From Lachnospiraceae bacterium (lineage in GTDB: Bacteria; Bacillota; Clostridia; Lachnospirales; Lachnospiraceae): a DNA stretch of 64,000 nt. The stretch is taken from contig CAJTEE010000002.1 of the NCBI GenBank assembly GCA_910575275.1, positions 248,001-312,000 on the forward strand, read 5' to 3'. A program made the translations under genes and the position numbers. This document shows positions 17,527 to 24,266 of this stretch, in pieces (position 1 is the stretch's first letter; every line of letters begins with the position of its first letter). The notes under the pieces were generated by a model, which was given only the letters and a program-made list of their open reading frames with translations, was not told the DNA's origin and ran no database searches.

Positions 17527-17547
17527 CCCGCCTCCCGCCTCCCGCCT
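17527..17547. repeat. Short tandem repeat, CCCGCCT x 3
   Basis: Three direct copies of the 7-mer CCCGCCT just after the lipase hairpin, in a 390-base gap with no gene. The only other signals seen in that gap are the promoter at 17664-17692 and a short frame discussed under rejected items. Confidence 0.6.
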
Positions 17548-17663
17548 CCGTTCTCTGTGGACCCTATAATCATATGAGTCAACTTCTGCAATCTGGGGTT
17601 TACAGTGGTATTTATAGACAAAGTTTATGACCAAAACCCAATGACCAGAAACAAAAATAATAC

Positions 17664-17692
17664 TTGCAATTTTCGTCCATTTCCTGTATAGT
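17664..17692 (+). promoter_or_regulatory. Candidate promoter of comM-dprA-topA
   Basis: TTGCAA (17664-17669) and TATAGT (17687-17692) with a 17-base spacer, about 200 bases before comM. Confidence 0.5.
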
Positions 17693-17894
17693 TATCCTAA
17701 CAGTCTTAAAAGATCTTTTTATTCTTAAAAATTCTGCATAATCTTGGTATTCTCTTAAAGAATTCCTTGAAAAGTGGTACAAAAAATGAAAAGAATACTC
17801 TGGGAGTCTTTTTTGCATGCGTATTTTTGGAATGATGCGTACCAGGCAGCAAAAAGAGTTCGAGAGTATTTGAAACAGAACAGGAGGCTTTTTG

Positions 17895-19436
17895 GTGTTT
17901 GCAAAAATCAACTGCATGTATTTGCAGGGGCTTTATGGTTGTCCGGTGTCGGTGGAGGCGGATGTCAGCGACGGGCTGCCCGGTTATGCACTTGTGGGGT
18001 ATCTCGCGTCGGAGGTGCGGGAGGCGGAGGACCGTGTGCGCACGGCAATCCGCAATCTGGGGCTTTCTCTACCGCCGAAAAAAGTTACCATCAATCTTTC
18101 TCCGGCCGATATTCGGAAGGAAGGGACGGGGTTTGATCTGGCGATCGCGGCAGCCGTGTTGACCGCCTATGGAGTTTTTGCGGAGGAACGTGTGCGTGGT
18201 GCGGTTTTTATGGGGGAACTCGGCCTGGATGGGAGGGTGAAGGGGATTCCTGGCGTCCTGGCGATGGCAGAGGCGGCAGGCGGCTTCGGGTTTTCACGGA
18301 TCTTTCTTTCAAAAGAAAATGTACGGGAGGCGGCGGCCATCGAGGGAATCGGGCTTGTCGAGGTTTCGGATCTAAAAAGCATGGCGGATATGCTCACGGG
18401 CTGCACGCCGGTTCGGGAATACATACGGGGCAGCGAGAATGTTGCAGAGAGAGACGGCACGGCCTATGAGGAAGATTTCTCGGAGATCAACGGACAGCCG
18501 CTTTTGCGCCGGGCGGCTGAGGTGGCCGTCTGCGGTATGCACAACCTTCTTTTGATCGGGCCGGCCGGCTCCGGAAAAACAATGGTTGCAAGGCGTATGC
18601 CGACGATTATGCCTGCGCTGGAACCAAAGGAGTGTATCGAGATTTCAAAAATTTACAGCGTGGCCCATCTTCTCACGGACAAGGAACCGCTTGTCAAAAA
18701 GCGGCCGTTTCGCGCACCGCATCATACGATCTCCCCGCAGGCCTTGGCCGGGGGCGGAAGCAGGCCAAGGCCCGGAGAAATCTCCCTGGCGACCGGAGGA
18801 ATCCTCTTTTTGGATGAACTGCCGGAGATGGGGCGGGCGGCGATGGAGACGCTTCGCCAGCCCCTGGAGGAGCGGAAGGTCACGATTTCACGGGTGCAGG
18901 GAAGCTTCTGCTATCCGGCCGGCTTCCAGCTTGTGGCAGCCATGAATCCCTGCCGCTGCGGATACTATCCCGATCTGGGACGCTGCCGCTGTACGCCGTC
19001 GGATCGGAAACGTTATCTGGGGAGAATATCCAGGCCGCTTTTGGACCGCATTGACATTTGTGCGGAGGCGGCCCCTGTCACATATTCGGAGGTGGCAGGA
19101 ATCGGAGAAAACGAGAGCTCGGCGGTGATCCGTGCGCGGATTGAGACCGCAAGAAGACGCCAGAGAGAGCGCTTTCGCGGCCTGGGGATCTTATGCAACG
19201 GTGAGATGCGGGGGAGTCATGTGCGCCGGTTCTGCCGCCTGGGGCATGTGGAGAGCTGCTTTATGAAGGAGGTTTTTAACGAGCTGCAGCTTTCGGCGAG
19301 GATGTATGACCGGGTTTTAAAGGTGGCGCGTACGGCGGCTGATCTGGATGGAAAGGAAAGAATCGGGATCCGCCATTTAAGCGAGGCTGTTTCCTATGTA
19401 CGCGTCAGGGAAAAATATTGGGGAGGTGTGCTGTGA
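17895..19436 (+). CDS. comM: ComM/YifB family magnesium-chelatase-like ATPase
   Basis: A 513-residue AAA+ protein. It has an N-terminal ribosomal-S5-fold-like domain (YGCPVSVEADVSDGLPGYAL, then KKVTINLSPADIRKEG) and the ATPase core with Walker A GPAGSGKTMVARRMP near residue 220, FRAPHHTISPQALAGGG and ILFLDELPEM (Walker B). The C-terminal Mg_chelatase-related domain follows. ComM is a hexameric helicase that helps branch migration during natural transformation. The GTG at 17895 is seven bases after AGGAGG. Its stop overlaps the dprA start, joining two competence/recombination genes. Confidence 0.93.
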   Translation: MFAKINCMYLQGLYGCPVSVEADVSDGLPGYALVGYLASEVREAEDRVRTAIRNLGLSLPPKKVTINLSPADIRKEGTGFDLAIAAAVLTAYGVFAEERVRGAVFMGELGLDGRVKGIPGVLAMAEAAGGFGFSRIFLSKENVREAAAIEGIGLVEVSDLKSMADMLTGCTPVREYIRGSENVAERDGTAYEEDFSEINGQPLLRRAAEVAVCGMHNLLLIGPAGSGKTMVARRMPTIMPALEPKECIEISKIYSVAHLLTDKEPLVKKRPFRAPHHTISPQALAGGGSRPRPGEISLATGGILFLDELPEMGRAAMETLRQPLEERKVTISRVQGSFCYPAGFQLVAAMNPCRCGYYPDLGRCRCTPSDRKRYLGRISRPLLDRIDICAEAAPVTYSEVAGIGENESSAVIRARIETARRRQRERFRGLGILCNGEMRGSHVRRFCRLGHVESCFMKEVFNELQLSARMYDRVLKVARTAADLDGKERIGIRHLSEAVSYVRVREKYWGGVL

Positions 19437-20524
19437 CAGAACAGGAATATCTGTACTGGCTCGTCCATATACAGGGAATAGGGGCGGTCACGATAAAAAA
19501 ATTGTATACATATTTTGAAAGCTTTCGGGAAATCTGGAAAGCAGGGGAGCAGGAGCTCTCTGCCAGCAAGTGCCTTCGGGGCGGACAGATACAGGCGCTT
19601 CTTTCGGGAAAAGAAAAAATAGAAGCGAACAGACGGGAGTATGAGAAGCTAAAAGAGCAAGGGATTCGCTTTGTCACGTTTCTTGATGTAGAATATCCGA
19701 AACGCCTTCTGCCGCTCTATGACAGTCCTGCGGCGCTGTTTGTGAAGGGGAAGATACCAAAAGACGATATGCCCTCGGTAGCAATTGTCGGGGCCAGAGA
19801 CTGCACGGAGTATGGACGCGATGCGGCCGGTTTTTTGGCACGGATGCTGGCGAAAGAGGGGCTTTCGATCATCAGCGGGCTGGCGCTGGGGATTGATGCC
19901 GCGGCGCATAAGGGAGCACTTGACGCCGCCGGGGAGACGTTCGCTGTCCTTGGATGTGGGATCAACATATGCTATCCGCGGGAAAACTATGCGCTTTATT
20001 CGACTCTGGAGAAAGAGGGAGGGATTTTCGCAGAATATCCTCTCGGCACTAAGCCGGAAGCCGGGAATTTTCCGCAGAGAAACCGGATCATCAGCGGACT
20101 GGCAGATGCAGTTATTATTATAGAAGCAAAGGAAAAGAGCGGTTCCCTGATCACGGCGGATCTGGCCCTCGAGCAGGGGCGGGAGGTTTTTGCGTTGCCG
20201 GGGCGTATCAACGATCCGTTAAGCAAAGGATGCAACCGGCTGATTCAAAACGGAGCCGCTATCCTCCTGGATCCGGGAGAGGTTTTAGAACTTTTTGGCC
20301 TCAATTACAAAAGAAAGTTAACACTTGGTAAAATTTCAGAAAAGAGACTTGAAAAGAAAGAGAATTTATTGTATAGTTTTTTAGATTCGAGGCCAAAACA
20401 TCTGGATGAGATCCGTGATGGATGCGGCCTTGAAGTTTCCGAATGCATGGAGGGGCTTTTACGACTTGAACTTCTGGGGATTGTCCATGGACTTGGAAAT
20501 CAATATTATTGCAGAAAGCTGTGA
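19433..20524 (+). CDS. dprA: DNA-processing protein DprA
   Basis: A 363-residue protein that loads RecA onto incoming single-stranded DNA. The Rossmann-like core has GARDCTEYGRDAAGFLA, SGLALGIDAAAHKGALDA, VLGCGINICYPREN, EYPLGTKPEAGNFPQRNRII and SGSLITADLALEQGREVFA, all family hallmarks. A winged-helix-like DML1 domain forms the last 70 residues. The GTG start at 19433 overlaps comM by four bases (GTGA) with GGGGAGGTG upstream. It is followed eight bases later by topA, the common dprA-topA order. Confidence 0.97.
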   Translation: MTEQEYLYWLVHIQGIGAVTIKKLYTYFESFREIWKAGEQELSASKCLRGGQIQALLSGKEKIEANRREYEKLKEQGIRFVTFLDVEYPKRLLPLYDSPAALFVKGKIPKDDMPSVAIVGARDCTEYGRDAAGFLARMLAKEGLSIISGLALGIDAAAHKGALDAAGETFAVLGCGINICYPRENYALYSTLEKEGGIFAEYPLGTKPEAGNFPQRNRIISGLADAVIIIEAKEKSGSLITADLALEQGREVFALPGRINDPLSKGCNRLIQNGAAILLDPGEVLELFGLNYKRKLTLGKISEKRLEKKENLLYSFLDSRPKHLDEIRDGCGLEVSECMEGLLRLELLGIVHGLGNQYYCRKL

Positions 20525-20532
20525 GGTTTTAT

Positions 20533-22617
20533 ATGGCAAACAGTCTGGTGATTGTAGAGTCTCCGACAAAGGTGAAAACAATCAAGAAATTTTTAGGGAG
20601 CAATTATGAGGTCGATGCGTCGGGCGGACACGTCAGAGATATGCCGAAAAGCCAGTTTGGGATCGATGTGGAGCATGACTTTGAGCCTAAATATATTACA
20701 ATCCGCGGGAAGGGAGATGTCCTCGCCAAGCTGCGCAAGGAAGTAAAAAAGGCGGACAAAATATATCTTGCGACCGACCCGGATCGTGAGGGGGAAGCGA
20801 TTTCCTGGCATCTGATGCAGGCGCTGCGCCTGGAGGAGCTGACAGATAAAAAAATCTATCGGATCAGCTTTAACGAGATTACGAAAAACGCAGTCAAGAC
20901 GTCCTTAAAGACGCCGCGTGCGATCGACATGAATCTGGTGGACGCCCAGCAGGCGCGCCGTGTCCTGGACCGCATGGTGGGCTATCGAATCAGTCCGATC
21001 CTCTGGGAAAAGGTTAAACGTGGGCTGTCGGCGGGGCGGGTACAGTCGGTGGCACTGCGCATGATCTGTGACCGCGAGGATGAGATTGCGGCATTTATCC
21101 CGGAGGAATACTGGAGCCTGGAGGCGAAGCTTAGCGTGCCGGGCTCCAGAAAGCTTCTTGTGGCAAAATTCCATAAAGATTCCGCCGGAAACGGAGAGAT
21201 CCAGAGCAAGGAGAAGCTGGATCAAATCTTAGAAAGCTTAAAAGACAGCAGATTTACGGTGACAGAGATCAAAAACGGGGAGCGCACGAAGAAGCCGCCG
21301 ACGCCCTTTACGACAAGTACGCTGCAGCAGGAGGCATCCAAGACGCTGAATTTTTCGACACAGAAAACCATGCGGCTTGCACAGCAGCTCTATGAGGGAG
21401 TAGATATTAAAGGGCATGGCTCCATCGGCCTTATTACTTACCTGCGTACCGATTCAATCCGCGTGGCGGAGGAGGCGGACCAGGCGGCAAGAAAATTCAT
21501 CGCCGAGCAGTACGGAAGCGCCTATTCTGTTTTGCGGGAGACGGAGAAAAAGAGCGGTGCGAAGATCCAGGATGCACACGAGGCGATTCGTCCGACGGAT
21601 ATTTCTTTGACGCCCGTGAAGGTAAAGGAATCCCTTTCGCGCGATCAGTTCCGCCTGTATCAATTGATCTGGAAGCGCTTTACGGCGAGCCGGATGGCGG
21701 CGGCCGTCTATGAGACGGTTTCTGTTAAGCTTGATGCTTCTAAAAATCAGTTTACCATGGCGGCGTCGCGGCTGAAATTTGACGGTTTCCTCTCGGTCTA
21801 TGCAGACGACGAGGAGAAGGAGGAGAAAAACGAGCTTCTTTCTAAGCTTTCCGTGGGCCAGACACTGGAGGTCGGCAAGCTGGATTATGCACAGCATTTC
21901 ACACAGCCGCCGGCCCATTTTACCGAGGCATCCTTAGTAAAGGCGCTTGAGGAGCAGGGGATCGGCCGTCCGAGCACGTATGCGCCGACGATTACGACGA
22001 TTCTTGCGAGGCGCTACATTACGAAAGAGAACAAGTGCCTGTATGTGACGGAGTTAGGCGAGGTGGTAAACCGGATTATGAAGCAGAGCTTCCCGAGTAT
22101 CGTCGATATCACGTTTACGGCGAACCTTGAGTATCTCCTGGACCGTGTCGGAGAGGGGCAGACAGACTGGAAGACGGTTGTCCGCAATTTTTATCCGGAT
22201 CTCATGGAGGCAGTGGAGGTTGCGAAGGAAACGCTGGAGACCGTCCATGTCGCGGACGAGGAGTCCGACGAGCTGTGCGAGCTGTGCGGCCGCCGGATGG
22301 TGATTAAATATGGCCCACACGGCAAATTCCTTGCCTGCCCGGGCTTTCCGGAATGCCGAAATACGAAGCCATATCTGGAAAAGACGGGTATTCCTTGTCC
22401 GAAATGCGGGAAGGAGATTATTATCCGCAAGACGAAGAAAGGCCGAAAGTTCTACGGCTGCGAGGGAAGTCCGGAGTGCGATTTCATGTCCTGGCAGAAG
22501 CCGGTAAAGGAAAAGTGCCCGGAATGCGGCGGCTACATGGTAGAGAAGGGAAGCAAAGTGGTCTGCGCCAATGAGCAGTGCGGCTTTGTGAAGGCGAAGC
22601 AGGAGAGCGAGGAGTAA
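20533..22617 (+). CDS. topA: DNA topoisomerase I
   Basis: A 694-residue type IA topoisomerase that relaxes negative supercoils. The TOPRIM domain opens with LVIVESPTKVKTIKKFLG, and the acidic triad region is ATDPDREGEAISWH. The active-site tyrosine is in GLITYLRTDS (Tyr303). Three C-terminal zinc fingers follow: CELCG...CPGFPEC, CPKCG...CEGSPEC and CPECG...CANEQC. The ATG at 20533 follows GTGAGG. Confidence 0.98.
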   Translation: MANSLVIVESPTKVKTIKKFLGSNYEVDASGGHVRDMPKSQFGIDVEHDFEPKYITIRGKGDVLAKLRKEVKKADKIYLATDPDREGEAISWHLMQALRLEELTDKKIYRISFNEITKNAVKTSLKTPRAIDMNLVDAQQARRVLDRMVGYRISPILWEKVKRGLSAGRVQSVALRMICDREDEIAAFIPEEYWSLEAKLSVPGSRKLLVAKFHKDSAGNGEIQSKEKLDQILESLKDSRFTVTEIKNGERTKKPPTPFTTSTLQQEASKTLNFSTQKTMRLAQQLYEGVDIKGHGSIGLITYLRTDSIRVAEEADQAARKFIAEQYGSAYSVLRETEKKSGAKIQDAHEAIRPTDISLTPVKVKESLSRDQFRLYQLIWKRFTASRMAAAVYETVSVKLDASKNQFTMAASRLKFDGFLSVYADDEEKEEKNELLSKLSVGQTLEVGKLDYAQHFTQPPAHFTEASLVKALEEQGIGRPSTYAPTITTILARRYITKENKCLYVTELGEVVNRIMKQSFPSIVDITFTANLEYLLDRVGEGQTDWKTVVRNFYPDLMEAVEVAKETLETVHVADEESDELCELCGRRMVIKYGPHGKFLACPGFPECRNTKPYLEKTGIPCPKCGKEIIIRKTKKGRKFYGCEGSPECDFMSWQKPVKEKCPECGGYMVEKGSKVVCANEQCGFVKAKQESEE

Positions 22618-22643
22618 ACGGCCGATGGATTATTGCCAGTTGC

Positions 22644-22683
22644 TCTATGCATTCTTACAGTCAGCGCAGCAAGTGTGCAGAAC
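22644..22683 (+). repeat. Palindromic intergenic repeat, left copy before codY
   Basis: Contains ACAGTCAGCGCAGCAAGTGTGCAG then AACTGTTAC. The same core in inverted orientation (CTGCGCACTTGCTGCGCTGAC) is at 22795-22838. The two copies flank the codY promoter region. Confidence 0.65.
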
Positions 22684-22717
22684 TGTTACAAATTATTCCT
22701 AATTATCCGAAAAAACC

Positions 22718-22746
22718 TTGATCTTTCAGAAATATCATGATACAAT
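22718..22746 (+). promoter_or_regulatory. Candidate codY promoter
   Basis: TTGATC (22718-22723) and TACAAT (22741-22746), spacer 17 bases. It lies between the two inverted repeat copies, giving a leader of about 205 bases. Confidence 0.5.
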
Positions 22747-22794
22747 TTTTATGTAATTTTATTTTTACTATACGATACTTAATATGAGCTACAA

Positions 22795-22931
22795 CGGTTC
22801 AGATAGGTCTGCGCACTTGCTGCGCTGACCGTACAAAAACGCAGAAAAGCGAGCAAAAATCGGCTGCCGCAGGCAGTTTGGGATGGATTTTTACCTGCAG
22901 CGGTGAAGGTATCTGAACGGTTGCCGCGGGT
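22795..22931 (-). repeat. Palindromic intergenic repeat, right copy in the codY leader
   Basis: Starts with CAACGGTTCAGATAG, carries the CTGCGCACTTGCTGCGCTGAC core, and ends with TATCTGAACGGTTG, an imperfect inverted copy of its own start (one mismatch in 14). It would fold into a long structure in the codY leader. Confidence 0.65.
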
Positions 22932-22957
22932 TGGCAAAAAAAGGAGGGTTTCGGGTA

Positions 22958-23740
22958 ATGGGCGTTGAATTGCTGGATAAGACTCGGAAAATAAACAAGC
23001 TGCTTCACAACAACAGCTCGCAAAAGGTAGTCTTTAACGACATCTGCAAGGTATTGAGCGAGATCCTGTTATCAAATATTCTGGTGATCAGCAAGAAAGG
23101 GAAGGTTTTGGGTGTAAGCACCTGCCCCGGTGTGGAGGAAATCCATGAGCTGATTGAGGATCGCGTTGGGGGCTTTATCGACAAGCTTCTAAATGAACGT
23201 CTCCTTGGCGTACTGTCAACAAAGGAGAATGTAAACCTGGAGACACTCGGCTTTGGGCAGGAAAATATAAGAAAATACCAGGCGATTATCACGCCCATTG
23301 ACATCGCGGCCGAACGCCTGGGTACATTATTTATCTACAAGTCCGGTGAACAGTATGACATTGATGATATTATTTTGAGTGAATATGGGACTACGGTGGT
23401 CGGGTTGGAGATGATGCGCTCTGTCAACGAGGAAAACGCAGAGGAGACCAGAAAGATCCAGATCGTAAAATCGGCGATCAGCACGCTTTCCTTCTCGGAG
23501 CTGGAAGCAATCACGCATATATTCGACGAGCTTGACGGCAATGAAGGGATTCTGGTTGCCAGCAAGATCGCAGATCGCGTCGGGATCACCCGCTCGGTGA
23601 TCGTAAACGCGTTGCGTAAATTTGAGAGTGCCGGTGTCATTGAGTCTCGGTCGTCCGGAATGAAGGGAACCTACATTAAGGTTCTCAATGACGTTGTTTT
23701 TGATGAGCTGAAGACGTTGAAGGATATGAACGCAAAGTAA
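22958..23740 (+). CDS. codY: GTP- and branched-chain-amino-acid-responsive regulator CodY
   Basis: A 260-residue protein, the standard length. The N-terminal GAF domain (LLDKTRKINKLLHNNSS onward) binds isoleucine, leucine and valine. The C-terminal winged helix has VASKIADRVGITRSVIVNA and ALRKFESAGVIESRSSGMKG, near-invariant in CodY. It represses nutrient-uptake, biosynthesis and often motility genes when nutrients are plentiful. The ATG at 22958 is preceded by AAGGAGGG. In many Firmicutes codY follows the clp/xer genes; here it follows topA, an order common in Lachnospiraceae. Confidence 0.98.
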   Translation: MGVELLDKTRKINKLLHNNSSQKVVFNDICKVLSEILLSNILVISKKGKVLGVSTCPGVEEIHELIEDRVGGFIDKLLNERLLGVLSTKENVNLETLGFGQENIRKYQAIITPIDIAAERLGTLFIYKSGEQYDIDDIILSEYGTTVVGLEMMRSVNEENAEETRKIQIVKSAISTLSFSELEAITHIFDELDGNEGILVASKIADRVGITRSVIVNALRKFESAGVIESRSSGMKGTYIKVLNDVVFDELKTLKDMNAK

Positions 23741-23779
23741 GAGGGCAGAGAGATTGAAAAGCAGGAACAGACCGGAAAG

Positions 23780-23814
23780 CAGGAGGCGCTTGTTATGTGG
23801 TGCTTCCTGTTTTA
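23780..23814 (+). terminator. Terminator of codY
   Basis: CAGGAGGCGC (23780-23789) pairs with GTGCTTCCTG (23800-23809) using two G-T pairs, followed by TTTT. Confidence 0.75.
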
Positions 23815-23815
23815 G

Positions 23816-23956
23816 TTACTGTTCACGGGTCCCCTGTGAACGTAACAGCATACGCCCATTTGAAATCGCCTGCGGCGATGGGGCATATGCTTTGGCTCCA
23901 TAACAGTATTGGCTCATGACGAATCAGCGGAGTGATTCGTCATGGAATGAACAGTA
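23816..23956. repeat. Structured 141 bp palindromic element
   Basis: Ends are TTACTGTTCA and TGAACAGTA in inverted orientation. Three hairpins lie inside: GTTACTGTTCACGGG with CCCTGTGAACGTAAC, GCATACGCCCAT with ATGGGGCATATGC, and a perfect 12 bp stem, CATGACGAATCA (23915-23926) with TGATTCGTCATG (23933-23944). It sits just after the codY terminator and has no coding potential. Confidence 0.7.
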
Positions 23957-23993
23957 GCCTGTTTTATCGTAAATAACAAATACAAAGTTTTTC

Positions 23994-24022
23994 TTGCATA
24001 TCCGACGATTTACGATTATGAT
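23994..24022 (+). promoter_or_regulatory. Candidate alaS operon promoter and leader hairpin
   Basis: TTGCAT (23994-23999) and TATGAT (24017-24022) with a 17-base spacer. Downstream, GGCGTCT (24084-24090) and AGACGCC (24106-24112) form a stem just ahead of the small-protein ribosome site. No T-box AGGGTGG-type sequence was found. Confidence 0.5.
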
Positions 24023-24128
24023 ATAGAAGGTAATACCTGCAATGCAGAGCTGGCATTGTGGGCTTTCAAGTGTAAAAAGGACAGGCGTCTCTGAATTACA
24101 ATCCCAGACGCCGGAAAGGAAGGCATAT

Positions 24129-24248
24129 ATGTCTACATTTCTGATCACACTGCTTCAAACAGCCGTAAAGTTTGTTCTGTTTGTTGCGATTGCGCTTGCA
24201 GGGATCATCTGCGGAAAAAAATTTAAGGACAAGAAAAACAGTCAGTAA
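24129..24248 (+). CDS. 39-residue single-pass membrane protein
   Basis: MSTFLITLLQTAVKFVLFVA opens a single hydrophobic helix that ends in ICGKKFKDKKNSQ, a lysine-rich cytoplasmic tail. GGAAAGGAAGG is well placed upstream, and the frame lies 18 bases ahead of alaS with the same promoter, so it is very likely expressed. I recall similar tiny membrane proteins next to Lachnospiraceae genes without assigned function; no function is proposed. Confidence 0.75.
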   Translation: MSTFLITLLQTAVKFVLFVAIALAGIICGKKFKDKKNSQ

Positions 24249-24266
24249 CCAGGAGGCAAACAAACC

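Noticed and set aside
17774-18136. Plus-strand frame ahead of comM (MVQKMKRILWESFLHAYF)
   Set aside because: It runs deep into comM in another frame with glycine- and cysteine-rich nonsense; only the first 40 codons look mildly protein-like and no ribosome site is clear.
23960-24266. Possible T-box riboswitch ahead of alaS
   Set aside because: The leader holds only one 7 bp stem; the T-box consensus (AGGGTGG...CCGCG) and a competing terminator are absent.
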